Assembly (NCBI GenBank): GCA_964572225.1
Contig: CAZNFR010000146.1
Location: forward strand, 1-5,866
DNA length: 5,866 nucleotides
Source: CAZNFR01 sp964572225
GTDB lineage: Bacteria; Bacteroidota; Bacteroidia; Bacteroidales; GCA-2748055
Reading direction: 5' to 3'
Shown here in pieces: positions 1 through 5,866 of the stretch; position 1 is the first letter of the stretch, and every line of letters begins with the position of its first letter. The notes beneath the pieces are model-generated. The model did no database searches. It saw only the letters and a list, made by a program, of their open reading frames with translations, and had not been told where the DNA came from. Made by a program: the position numbers and the translations under genes.

Positions 1-2048
1 ATGGAGAAGGTCCCCTTAGCGAGTATACCGAACCTGAGGATAAGTTTTACCGGAGAGATTATCCGGTTACCTTTCAAAAAGGTTGGAACCATTTCTTTAT
101 CAGATATGGAATTGTATGGGCTTCCTGGGATTATTACATGGCAGTGCCCAAATCGGCAGGATTAGTTTTTTCACCGTACAAGAACATGTCTGATGATGTG
201 ATATTCCGGACTGCCGGACCTTTTCCCGATAATTATGAAGAAAGCGTCAGGGAACTTGAAGTTCCTTTCAGGAATCCGGAGGTTATTGAAAATTTTGATA
301 TGACCTGGACAGATAAGAACAGGGGGGAAACCACTGGAAACCCTGCATTTGAAATAGCCTGGCGAAGTCTGGACGAGTTGATCGATCATGGTAAAAAATA
401 TGGCCCCAAAGGAAATCTGCGGGTCGTCCATGGAAACCATGTTCCAGAACCTGTTATTTTGCCTGCTGGCGATGAGCATGCATTAATTTTGGATATGGGA
501 GGGAAGACCCTGGGCAGGATTTTTCTCGATGTAGAAGCACCTGAAGGAACTGTCTTCAATATTGGCTTTACGGAAGATACTCTTGGAGTGAGGCCCTGGG
601 TTCTCAAACGGGTTGGCTTGTATACAGGAGCTCGTTTTACCAGCGATGGGGGTAGTGATTATTTCGAAACCTTCAAGCCATATGGAGCCCGGTTTCTTCA
701 CATTAATATTGAAAAAGCGGATGGTCCTGTAAAATTGAAACGCTATGGAATGATCAGTCAGATTTATCCCTACCGGAAAACCGGTTCTTTTACCTGTTCA
801 GATCCCCTCCTTAATGAAATCTGGGAAATGGGATGGAGAACCCTTGAAGTTTGTTCTGAAGACACCTATACCGATACCCCTTACCGGGAAAGAGGCATAT
901 ATGCCGGAGATGCTCTCCCTCAATACGCCATCTCCCTGGTGGGCAGCGGTGATTCAAGACTGATGAAAAGAAGCATACGCGTTTTTGCAGATATGTATCA
1001 GGATTTGATGGTTCCCGGTGAGGAAAGGCCTGCAAATTCAGTAAACCATATGGCCGATTACCCATTAATGACCCTTGTTTCCTATATATGGAGCGTGGCT
1101 CAAACAAAAGATATGGAGTTTGCTTCTGAGTTTTATGAAGGATACCGGAATATGCTGGATCAGACTCTTGCCAGAAAGCAGGAAAACGGACTCTTCGATC
1201 ACGACAGGGCATTTATTGAATGGACCCGGATAAACAAAAATGCCCAACTAACCACCATTCAATCCCTGATTGCCTATTGCCTTGAATCATTTTCCTGGCT
1301 TGCCGGAGAAATGGGATATGAAGAAGATGCCCTTCGCTTTGAAAAAGAAGCAAATGATGCAATTAAAGCCATGAATGAGCTTTGCTGGGATCCGGAAAGG
1401 GGCGCTTTCAGGGACGGCTTTTTCAACGGTGAACCCATTAACCATCATTATCCGATATCCAGTGCATGGCCGGTGATGTTCGGACAAACCACACCGGAAC
1501 AGGATGAACAGATTCGCAGCCATTTTGTAAAAACCCTTACAGAGATCGGGGACCGCGACAGGGAAAGGATGGCCACTCCATACGGGGCTTTTTATCTTTT
1601 CGAAGCGATGTACAAACTGGAAATGGTGGAATTTGCCGAGTTTTTTATGAGGAAGTACTGGTCGGCGATGATTTATAAGCATGGAGATACCGCCTGGGAA
1701 AACTTTGGAGATGGATCGGACGGAAGCGGACAGGGAACTCTGAGTCATGCCTGGAGCGGACATCCGACTTACTTTCTCTCGACCCGGGTTTTAGGGGTTG
1801 GACAAGGATTTCCTGATTTTACTTTCCAAGACAGGATTCTGATTGCACCCAATTCTTATGGATTGAGTTTTGCCCGTGGCGAAGTACCTCACCCATTAGG
1901 TCTGGTGAAGGTGGATTGGGAAATTAAAGGGAATGTTCTCTTTTTGGATTACCAGTCGCCGGAAGGCGTACCGGTTAGCGTAAAGCCGGAAGGTGATCTC
2001 GCAAGGCTTAAGTTGGAGTTGAATAAGCGCAATGTTTTTGATAATTAG
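1..2048 (+). CDS. GH78-type alpha-L-rhamnosidase, 5' end missing (partial)
   Basis: This enzyme probably removes terminal alpha-L-rhamnose by the inverting GH78 mechanism. The reading frame (first full codon at 3) is open from the window edge to TAG at 2046-2048, giving 681 residues. The in-frame ATG at 138 is internal, because the preceding 45 codons read as a beta-sandwich segment with GWN at residues 27-29. Residues about 139-251 form a second beta-sandwich, about 261-600 the alpha/alpha barrel, and about 605-681 the C-terminal beta domain (ARGEVPHP at 624). The signature DTPYRERGIYAGD places D291, E296 and D303 with the spacing of the BsRhaB acidic residues D567, E572 and D579, so E296 is the likely general acid-side residue. 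TAWENF puts E566 at the general-base position, followed by SHAWSGHP (H582). BsRhaB-type enzymes are usually around 900-1000 residues, so a few hundred, including any signal peptide, lie upstream. It is first in the visible operon. Family assignment is confident; the exact substrate is inferred. Confidence 0.9.
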   Translation, partial: GEGPLSEYTEPEDKFYRRDYPVTFQKGWNHFFIRYGIVWASWDYYMAVPKSAGLVFSPYKNMSDDVIFRTAGPFPDNYEESVRELEVPFRNPEVIENFDMTWTDKNRGETTGNPAFEIAWRSLDELIDHGKKYGPKGNLRVVHGNHVPEPVILPAGDEHALILDMGGKTLGRIFLDVEAPEGTVFNIGFTEDTLGVRPWVLKRVGLYTGARFTSDGGSDYFETFKPYGARFLHINIEKADGPVKLKRYGMISQIYPYRKTGSFTCSDPLLNEIWEMGWRTLEVCSEDTYTDTPYRERGIYAGDALPQYAISLVGSGDSRLMKRSIRVFADMYQDLMVPGEERPANSVNHMADYPLMTLVSYIWSVAQTKDMEFASEFYEGYRNMLDQTLARKQENGLFDHDRAFIEWTRINKNAQLTTIQSLIAYCLESFSWLAGEMGYEEDALRFEKEANDAIKAMNELCWDPERGAFRDGFFNGEPINHHYPISSAWPVMFGQTTPEQDEQIRSHFVKTLTEIGDRDRERMATPYGAFYLFEAMYKLEMVEFAEFFMRKYWSAMIYKHGDTAWENFGDGSDGSGQGTLSHAWSGHPTYFLSTRVLGVGQGFPDFTFQDRILIAPNSYGLSFARGEVPHPLGLVKVDWEIKGNVLFLDYQSPEGVPVSVKPEGDLARLKLELNKRNVFDN

Positions 2049-2068
2049 CTAACTAACAACATACTAAC
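2049..2068 (+). promoter_or_regulatory. Short intergenic junction without a Shine-Dalgarno sequence
   Basis: The 20 bases between the rhamnosidase stop and the GH106-like start contain only A, C and T, with CTAAC occurring three times. With no G there can be no GGAGG-type ribosome binding site. This fits Bacteroidota, where initiation relies on A-rich, weakly structured leaders, and it supports read-through transcription rather than a separate promoter here. Confidence 0.6.
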
Positions 2069-2164
2069 ATGAATTATCCGCAATTTTCACATGCAAAGAG
2101 CAAAAAGCCTAATCAGCTAAACAGGCTTTTTATCCTCGCTTTATTTGCTTTTGTCCTGAATTCC
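2069..2164 (+). other. Lipoprotein signal peptide of the GH106-like enzyme
   Basis: Residues 1-32 comprise a long basic n-region (lysines at 10, 12 and 13, arginine at 19), a hydrophobic core LFILALFAFVL, and the lipobox LNS before Cys33 (codon 2165-2167). The residue after Cys is Asp, and acidic residues E41 and D42 follow. The n-region of 19 residues is longer than average, but no in-frame ATG between codon 1 and codon 38 offers a shorter start. Export and lipidation are well supported; surface exposure rather than the periplasmic face is inference. Confidence 0.85.
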
Positions 2165-5100
2165 TGCGACCAGCCTGCAATGATGCATGAAGACAACAGA
2201 ATCACCCGTTTCCATGATCTTGCCGATAAGTTTAAAGACCCACCGGTTAGTTACCGCACGGTCCCTTTTTGGGTATGGAACGAAAAGATGGATAAATCTC
2301 AAATAGATGAGCAACTGACCGATTACAAGGAAAAAGGATTTGGAGGCGTTTTTGTTCATCCCCGATATGGTTTGATTACGGAATATTTATCGGATGAATG
2401 GTTTGATCTTGTGGATTATTCCGCCAAAAAAGCCCGGGAACTGGACCTCTACCTCTGGCTCTATGATGAGAACTCCTTTCCCAGTGGATTTGGCGGGGGA
2501 CACGTACCTGCTGCCATGCCCGAATCATACAATCAGGGAACAGGTATGCAGATAGTATATACAGAAACCTTTAATCCCGATACCCTCTCAGACTGGATTG
2601 CTTTTTTCCAAAAATCGGATGGCAAATGGGATTGGATTGACTCAAGCAATGTGGTTGCGGGAAAAAACGGAGAATTTGCCCTGATTAAAAAGACCTATTA
2701 TCAGGCTTCCAAATTTCTTGCTGGATTTCCTTACGTAGATCTTTTAATTGAAGGGGTGACCGAGAAATTCATTGAAGTCACCATGGAGGGGTATGAAGAG
2801 ATCCTCAGCGATGAATTTGGAAAACTGGTGCCCGGTGTGTTTACCGACGAACCGAATATCAGTCCGCGCTCCGGAGGGAATGTCAGATGGACCCCTGCTT
2901 TTTTTGACACTTTCAGGAAAGAATGGGGGTATGATCCTGAGCCACATCTTGTATCCTTATTTGAGGAGTCAGGTGACTGGAAGAAATTCAGGCATAATTA
3001 CTATTCCCTGTTATTGAAAATGTTTATCGAGCGATGGTCGGTTCCATGGCATGCATATACAGAAGCTAATAATCTGGAGTGGACAGGGCATTATTGGGAA
3101 CACGGCTGGCCCAGTCCCGTTCACGGGGGTGATAATATGGCCATGTACCCTTACCACCAGGTACCAGGGATCGACATGCTTTTTAACTCGGTCAGCGAAA
3201 GACCCGATCAGTTTGGTAATGTCAGGGCGGTAAAGGAACTTTCCAGTATTGCCAACCAGTTCCACAGGCACAGGACGCTTTCGGAAACCTACGGTGCCTC
3301 CGGGTATGAGCTTGATTTTGCCTCGATGAAACGGAATGGTGACTGGCAATATGCTTTGGGGGTAAACCTTATGAACCAGCATCTCTCATACCAGTCTGCA
3401 CTTGGAGACCGAAAGCATGATTTTCCACAGACCTTTTCTTACCATACCCCATGGTGGGATGAATACAGGGAGCATGCCGATTACTATGCACGCCTGTCCC
3501 TCGCGCTTTCGAGCGGATACCAGCTGAATGAAATTCTGGTTCTTGAACCAACCACCACTGCCTGGGCTTATTACAATCCACTTAACGAGAAAATAATGAA
3601 TGAGAAAGTCGGGGATCCCTTTACCGACTTTGTGGATAAACTGGAATTGCATAAAGTACAATATGACCTGGCTTCCGAAAAAACAATGCGTGATTTCGGA
3701 ACTGTCAGTTCCGGGAACCTGGAAATATCCCATATGAAATATCCTCTCCTGATTTTACCTCCGGGTCTGGAGAATCTGGATCGCTCCACATTCATTCTTC
3801 TGGAAGACTTCCTCTCAGGCGGAGGCGAAATACTTGACTTTACGAAAGGAATAAGTCTGATAAACGGCAGTGTAAGTGATGAAGTTAAGGATCTGTTTGT
3901 CAGGTATTCCGAACAGGTTCAGGTTGTTGATGATCCCGGTTCGATAGCTCAGATGGAAATTCTTCAGGATCCGGAAATTGTGTTTATCGATCCCGAAAAG
4001 AATGCTGAAAAGGTTTATTGGATGAGGCGTCAGTTTTCGGAAGGCGACATCCTGTTCTTTGCCAATTTCGAGAGGGGGGTGAACAAACAATTTGAAATCT
4101 CTCTTCCTGCGAGTCAATCTGTAATTGAACTTGATCCGGTAAGTGGGGATTTTTACGAACCTGAGCATTACTCAACCGAAAAGGGACTGAAAATCAGAGT
4201 GGATCTGAGTGATGCAGGAAGCAGGTTGTACTTTGTCGGGAACAAAAAGCCCCGGAACGAATTGAAACAATGGCCGGTACTGGAAGGGGGTAAGCCTGTA
4301 GATGCCATAATCTCGGAAACCAGAAGAATGGCACCAAATGTACTGGTTCTGGATTATTGCCGACTTACTGAACCATCGGATATCGCTTCCGGATCTGAAG
4401 CAGAGTATTTCTATAAGATTCATGACCGTATTTATCAGAAACATGGTTTTCCTGATAATCCCTGGGTAAGTTCTGTGCAATTCAAAACGGAAATTCTTGA
4501 CCGGGATACCTTTGGAATGAATTCTGGTTTTACGGTTGAATACAAGCTGTCCATACTGCCTGAAGTAAATACCGGTAATATTGACCTTGCGGTGGAGCGT
4601 CCCGGGCTATACGAAATCAGGGTAAACGGAACCCGGGTAGAAACCGACCCTGAACGATGGTACACGGATAAAGGGATGAAGCTTTCCGGAGTGGGATCTC
4701 TGCTTAAGTCAGGTGAAAACACGATTAGCTTAACTGGCAAACCCTTCTCGGTGCACCATGAATTGGCACCGGTCTTTTTGCTTGGCAATTTTGCCGTTTG
4801 GCCTGCAGAGGAAGGATGGGTTATCGGATCTGAAGTTCCACTGGGTAAAGGATCATGGAAATCGGCAGGGATGCCCTTTTATCCGGGTGAGGTTAGCTAC
4901 ACCAAAAAATTTACCGCAGAAAATACCGATTCCCGTTTTTATTTGGAAGCCGGACAATGGAAGGGGGCTGCAATAACCGTTAAGGTTAACGATTCGGAAG
5001 AACGATTACTCTGGCCTCCTTACAGGATGGATATTTCCGATTTGATTCAAAAGGGTGAAAACAGGGTAAGTCTGAAGGTGATAGGTAGTCTGAAAAGTTT

Positions 5101-5257
5101 ATATGGGCCCCATCACAATGTTACCAGAGAGGGGATTGTAACCCCATGGAGTTTTAAGTATGCTCCGGAGACCCTTCCGCCGGGAAAAGAATATGATTTG
5201 CCTGAATACGGATTATTTACGGATTTTACCATCATGCAATTGCAAACAGATAGTTGA
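2069..5257 (+). CDS. GH106-like glycoside hydrolase (putative alpha-L-rhamnosidase), lipoprotein
   Basis: A complete 1062-residue protein, probably an outer-membrane or surface lipoprotein that cleaves alpha-L-rhamnosyl or a related glycosidic bond. A lipobox (LNSC, Cys33) ends the signal peptide. The catalytic region opens with PFWVWN and GFGGVFVHPRYG, followed by LYDENSFPSGFGGG (D133, E134). It then shows VFTDEPN (D260, E261), TGHYWEHGW (H341, E344) and LSETYGASG (E406); E261 and E406 are candidate catalytic acids by family resemblance. Residues about 484-600 look like a Rossmann-like accessory domain (LLILPPGLENL). About 650-710 is a beta domain, about 798-890 a beta-sandwich (LAVERPGLYEIRVNG), and about 945-1018 a GH2-like jelly-roll ending WPPYRMDISDLI...YGPHHN. 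The length fits the family. An in-frame TAA at 2054 precedes the ATG and the next in-frame ATG is codon 38, so the start is well bounded. It begins 20 bases after the rhamnosidase and ends 2 bases before the sulfatase. Many relatives are labelled only 'glycosyl hydrolase', so the substrate is uncertain. Confidence 0.8.
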   Translation: MNYPQFSHAKSKKPNQLNRLFILALFAFVLNSCDQPAMMHEDNRITRFHDLADKFKDPPVSYRTVPFWVWNEKMDKSQIDEQLTDYKEKGFGGVFVHPRYGLITEYLSDEWFDLVDYSAKKARELDLYLWLYDENSFPSGFGGGHVPAAMPESYNQGTGMQIVYTETFNPDTLSDWIAFFQKSDGKWDWIDSSNVVAGKNGEFALIKKTYYQASKFLAGFPYVDLLIEGVTEKFIEVTMEGYEEILSDEFGKLVPGVFTDEPNISPRSGGNVRWTPAFFDTFRKEWGYDPEPHLVSLFEESGDWKKFRHNYYSLLLKMFIERWSVPWHAYTEANNLEWTGHYWEHGWPSPVHGGDNMAMYPYHQVPGIDMLFNSVSERPDQFGNVRAVKELSSIANQFHRHRTLSETYGASGYELDFASMKRNGDWQYALGVNLMNQHLSYQSALGDRKHDFPQTFSYHTPWWDEYREHADYYARLSLALSSGYQLNEILVLEPTTTAWAYYNPLNEKIMNEKVGDPFTDFVDKLELHKVQYDLASEKTMRDFGTVSSGNLEISHMKYPLLILPPGLENLDRSTFILLEDFLSGGGEILDFTKGISLINGSVSDEVKDLFVRYSEQVQVVDDPGSIAQMEILQDPEIVFIDPEKNAEKVYWMRRQFSEGDILFFANFERGVNKQFEISLPASQSVIELDPVSGDFYEPEHYSTEKGLKIRVDLSDAGSRLYFVGNKKPRNELKQWPVLEGGKPVDAIISETRRMAPNVLVLDYCRLTEPSDIASGSEAEYFYKIHDRIYQKHGFPDNPWVSSVQFKTEILDRDTFGMNSGFTVEYKLSILPEVNTGNIDLAVERPGLYEIRVNGTRVETDPERWYTDKGMKLSGVGSLLKSGENTISLTGKPFSVHHELAPVFLLGNFAVWPAEEGWVIGSEVPLGKGSWKSAGMPFYPGEVSYTKKFTAENTDSRFYLEAGQWKGAAITVKVNDSEERLLWPPYRMDISDLIQKGENRVSLKVIGSLKSLYGPHHNVTREGIVTPWSFKYAPETLPPGKEYDLPEYGLFTDFTIMQLQTDS
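2102..2131 (+). repeat. 9-bp perfect inverted repeat, terminator-like hairpin inside the start of the GH106-like gene
   Basis: AAAAAGCCT (2102-2110) and its exact reverse complement AGGCTTTTT (2123-2131) flank a 12-base loop. In RNA this gives a stem with four GC-containing or mixed core pairs and five A-U pairs, its 3' arm ending in a U-run, as in a weak intrinsic terminator. It begins 33 bases after the first base of the start codon, within codons 12-21 of the signal peptide. A role in attenuation between the rhamnosidase and downstream genes, or in mRNA processing, is possible. A chance or codon-driven origin (Lys-rich n-region followed by Leu-Phe) is equally open. Confidence 0.4.
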
Positions 5258-5259
5258 TC

Positions 5260-5322
5260 ATGAAAAGTCTCCCACTTATTACCTTCACTGCCCTTTCAGC
5301 AGTATCTCTTCTGACACAGTCC
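5260..5322 (+). other. Lipoprotein signal peptide of the sulfatase
   Basis: Residues 1-21 have a short n-region (one Lys), a hydrophobic core with Leu, Ile, Phe, Ala and Val, and end in LTQS before Cys22 (codon 5323-5325). The lipobox is relaxed (Thr-Gln-Ser), as is common in Bacteroidota. The stretch after Cys, SEKEPGEKK, is charged and resembles the lipoprotein export signal that sends lipoproteins to the cell surface in that phylum. Lipidation is likely; surface location is inferred. Confidence 0.78.
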
Positions 5323-5866
5323 TGTTCTGAAAAAGAGCCGGGTGAGAAGAAGCCGGATATCATTATCATCCAGTTGGATGATATGGGATATGATGACCTG
5401 GGTGTTCACGGGAATCCCTATGTTGAGTCTGCCTTTGTTGATTCTTTTGCACGGCAGTCTGTAAGATTCGGTCATTTTTATGTGAATCCCGTGTGTGCAC
5501 CTACGCGTGCATCATTGCTGACGGGTCGTCACTTCCTGAGAACCGGGGTATCTCATGTTCATGGGGGGAAGGACTTCCTGAATCCAAATGAGCAAACCCT
5601 TGGGGATATTTTTAAGGCAGGAGGATATAAAACTGCCATATTTGGAAAGTGGCACAGTGGAAACGCCGAAGGATACTACCCCTGGCAACGGGGATTTGAT
5701 GAAGCTTATCAGGCAAGGTTATACAAGCACAGGAATAGTGAAGGTGAATATAATGGTAAGCCGGTTTATCATCAGAAGTGGGCAACCGAGGTCATTTTTG
5801 ATTACGCCAGTGATTTTATGCTCAGAAATGAAAAGGATCCATGTCTCCTATACCTGTCCTTTCTTA
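5260..5866 (+). CDS. Type I formylglycine-dependent sulfatase (S1 family), lipoprotein, 3' end missing (partial)
   Basis: This enzyme hydrolyses sulfate esters, most likely on a carbohydrate given the neighbours. 202 codons are visible, against about 450-550 for the family. A lipoprotein signal (Cys22 after LLTQS) is followed by IIIIQLDDMGYDDLG, where D40 and D41 are the first calcium ligands. The activation motif CAPTRASLLTGR has Cys79, the residue converted to formylglycine, and Arg83. Next comes the conserved FGKWHSG block with K130 and H132. Residue 133 is Ser where many family members have Leu. The PWQRGFDEAY stretch matches the usual RGFDEFYG region. The C-terminal metal ligands and subdomain fall outside the window. 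An in-frame TAG at 5251 bounds the start; ATG 5260 is preferred over TTG 5254. The gene lies 2 bases after the GH106-like stop, so co-transcription is very likely. Its activity requires a separate maturase (anSME or FGE) that is not in the window. The S1 subfamily and the sulfated position cannot be assigned by eye. Confidence 0.93.
   Translation, partial: MKSLPLITFTALSAVSLLTQSCSEKEPGEKKPDIIIIQLDDMGYDDLGVHGNPYVESAFVDSFARQSVRFGHFYVNPVCAPTRASLLTGRHFLRTGVSHVHGGKDFLNPNEQTLGDIFKAGGYKTAIFGKWHSGNAEGYYPWQRGFDEAYQARLYKHRNSEGEYNGKPVYHQKWATEVIFDYASDFMLRNEKDPCLLYLSFL
5494..5526 (+). other. Sulfatase activation motif (formylglycine site) C-A-P-T-R...T-G
   Basis: Cys79 (codon 5494-5496) starts the C-x-P-S/T-x-R-type sulfatase signature, here CAPTRASLLTG. 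Cys rather than Ser means it can be matured by either the aerobic FGE or the radical-SAM anSME route. With D40, D41, R83, K130 and H132 also present, the visible half of the active site is intact. Confidence 0.93.

Noticed and set aside
138..140. ATG at 138 as the true start of the rhamnosidase
   Set aside because: The same frame is open back to the window edge and the upstream 45 codons encode a plausible beta-sandwich continuing into the protein. A start here would also lack a signal peptide and the usual N-terminal domains.
1..165. ATG at base 1 opening a 54-codon frame on the + strand
   Set aside because: It overlaps the rhamnosidase frame (codons beginning at base 3), which carries recognisable family sequence throughout; the 54-residue product has no recognisable features.
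1287..1763. 158-codon open frame on the - strand, with other - strand frames such as 811-1212, 3011-3382, 3386-3733 and 4435-4788
   Set aside because: They lie fully antisense to strongly conserved enzyme genes, show no domain-like sequence, and are explained as shadows of the + strand coding pattern.
1954..2000. Direct repeat GCCGGAAGG occurring twice near the end of the rhamnosidase gene
   Set aside because: It encodes two Pro-Glu-Gly turns (SPEG and KPEG) in the C-terminal beta domain and is too short to be more than codon coincidence.
2772..3017. Overlapping + strand open frame (also 3051-3233 and 4758-4976)
   Set aside because: Out-of-frame shadows inside the GH106-like gene, without recognisable protein features.
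1..5866. CRISPR arrays, tRNA or rRNA genes, insertion sequences, prophage or attachment sites
   Set aside because: No regularly spaced repeats, RNA gene signatures, transposase sequence or terminal inverted repeats were seen; nearly every base is explained by the three enzyme genes.

Overview
The window is almost fully coding on the + strand. It carries three tightly packed, co-directional genes for carbohydrate-active enzymes: the 3' part of a GH78-type alpha-L-rhamnosidase, a complete large GH106-like glycoside hydrolase, and the 5' part of a type I (formylglycine) sulfatase. The gaps between them are only 20 and 2 bases, which strongly suggests one operon.

The likely host is a member of the Bacteroidota, probably a glycan degrader from a marine, sediment or gut-like habitat. 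Three things point that way. Both visible N-termini are lipoprotein signals with a Cys followed by a polar/acidic stretch. Neither visible start codon has a purine-rich Shine-Dalgarno sequence. The gene mix of rhamnosidases plus a sulfatase is typical of polysaccharide utilization loci in that phylum. Other sulfatase-rich phyla (Planctomycetota, Verrucomicrobiota, Kiritimatiellota) cannot be excluded from sequence alone. No SusC/SusD pair, regulator, transporter or mobile element is present in the window.

Layout: 1-2048, rhamnosidase (start lies upstream of the window); 2049-2068, junction without any G; 2069-5257, GH106-like lipoprotein, with a 9-bp perfect inverted repeat resembling a terminator stem inside its signal-peptide codons (2102-2131); 5258-5259, two-base junction; 5260-5866, sulfatase lipoprotein running off the end. 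There is no gene-free stretch over 20 bases.

Inferred joint role: removal of sulfate and cleavage of terminal alpha-linked rhamnose (or a similar 6-deoxyhexose) from a sulfated, rhamnose-containing polysaccharide or its oligosaccharides. Ulvan-like glycans are one candidate and sulfated exopolysaccharides another. The substrate itself cannot be read from the sequence. I did not find a clearly novel system. The points most worth checking are the specificity of the GH106-like enzyme, the coupling of two rhamnosidase-type families with a sulfatase, and the intragenic hairpin.
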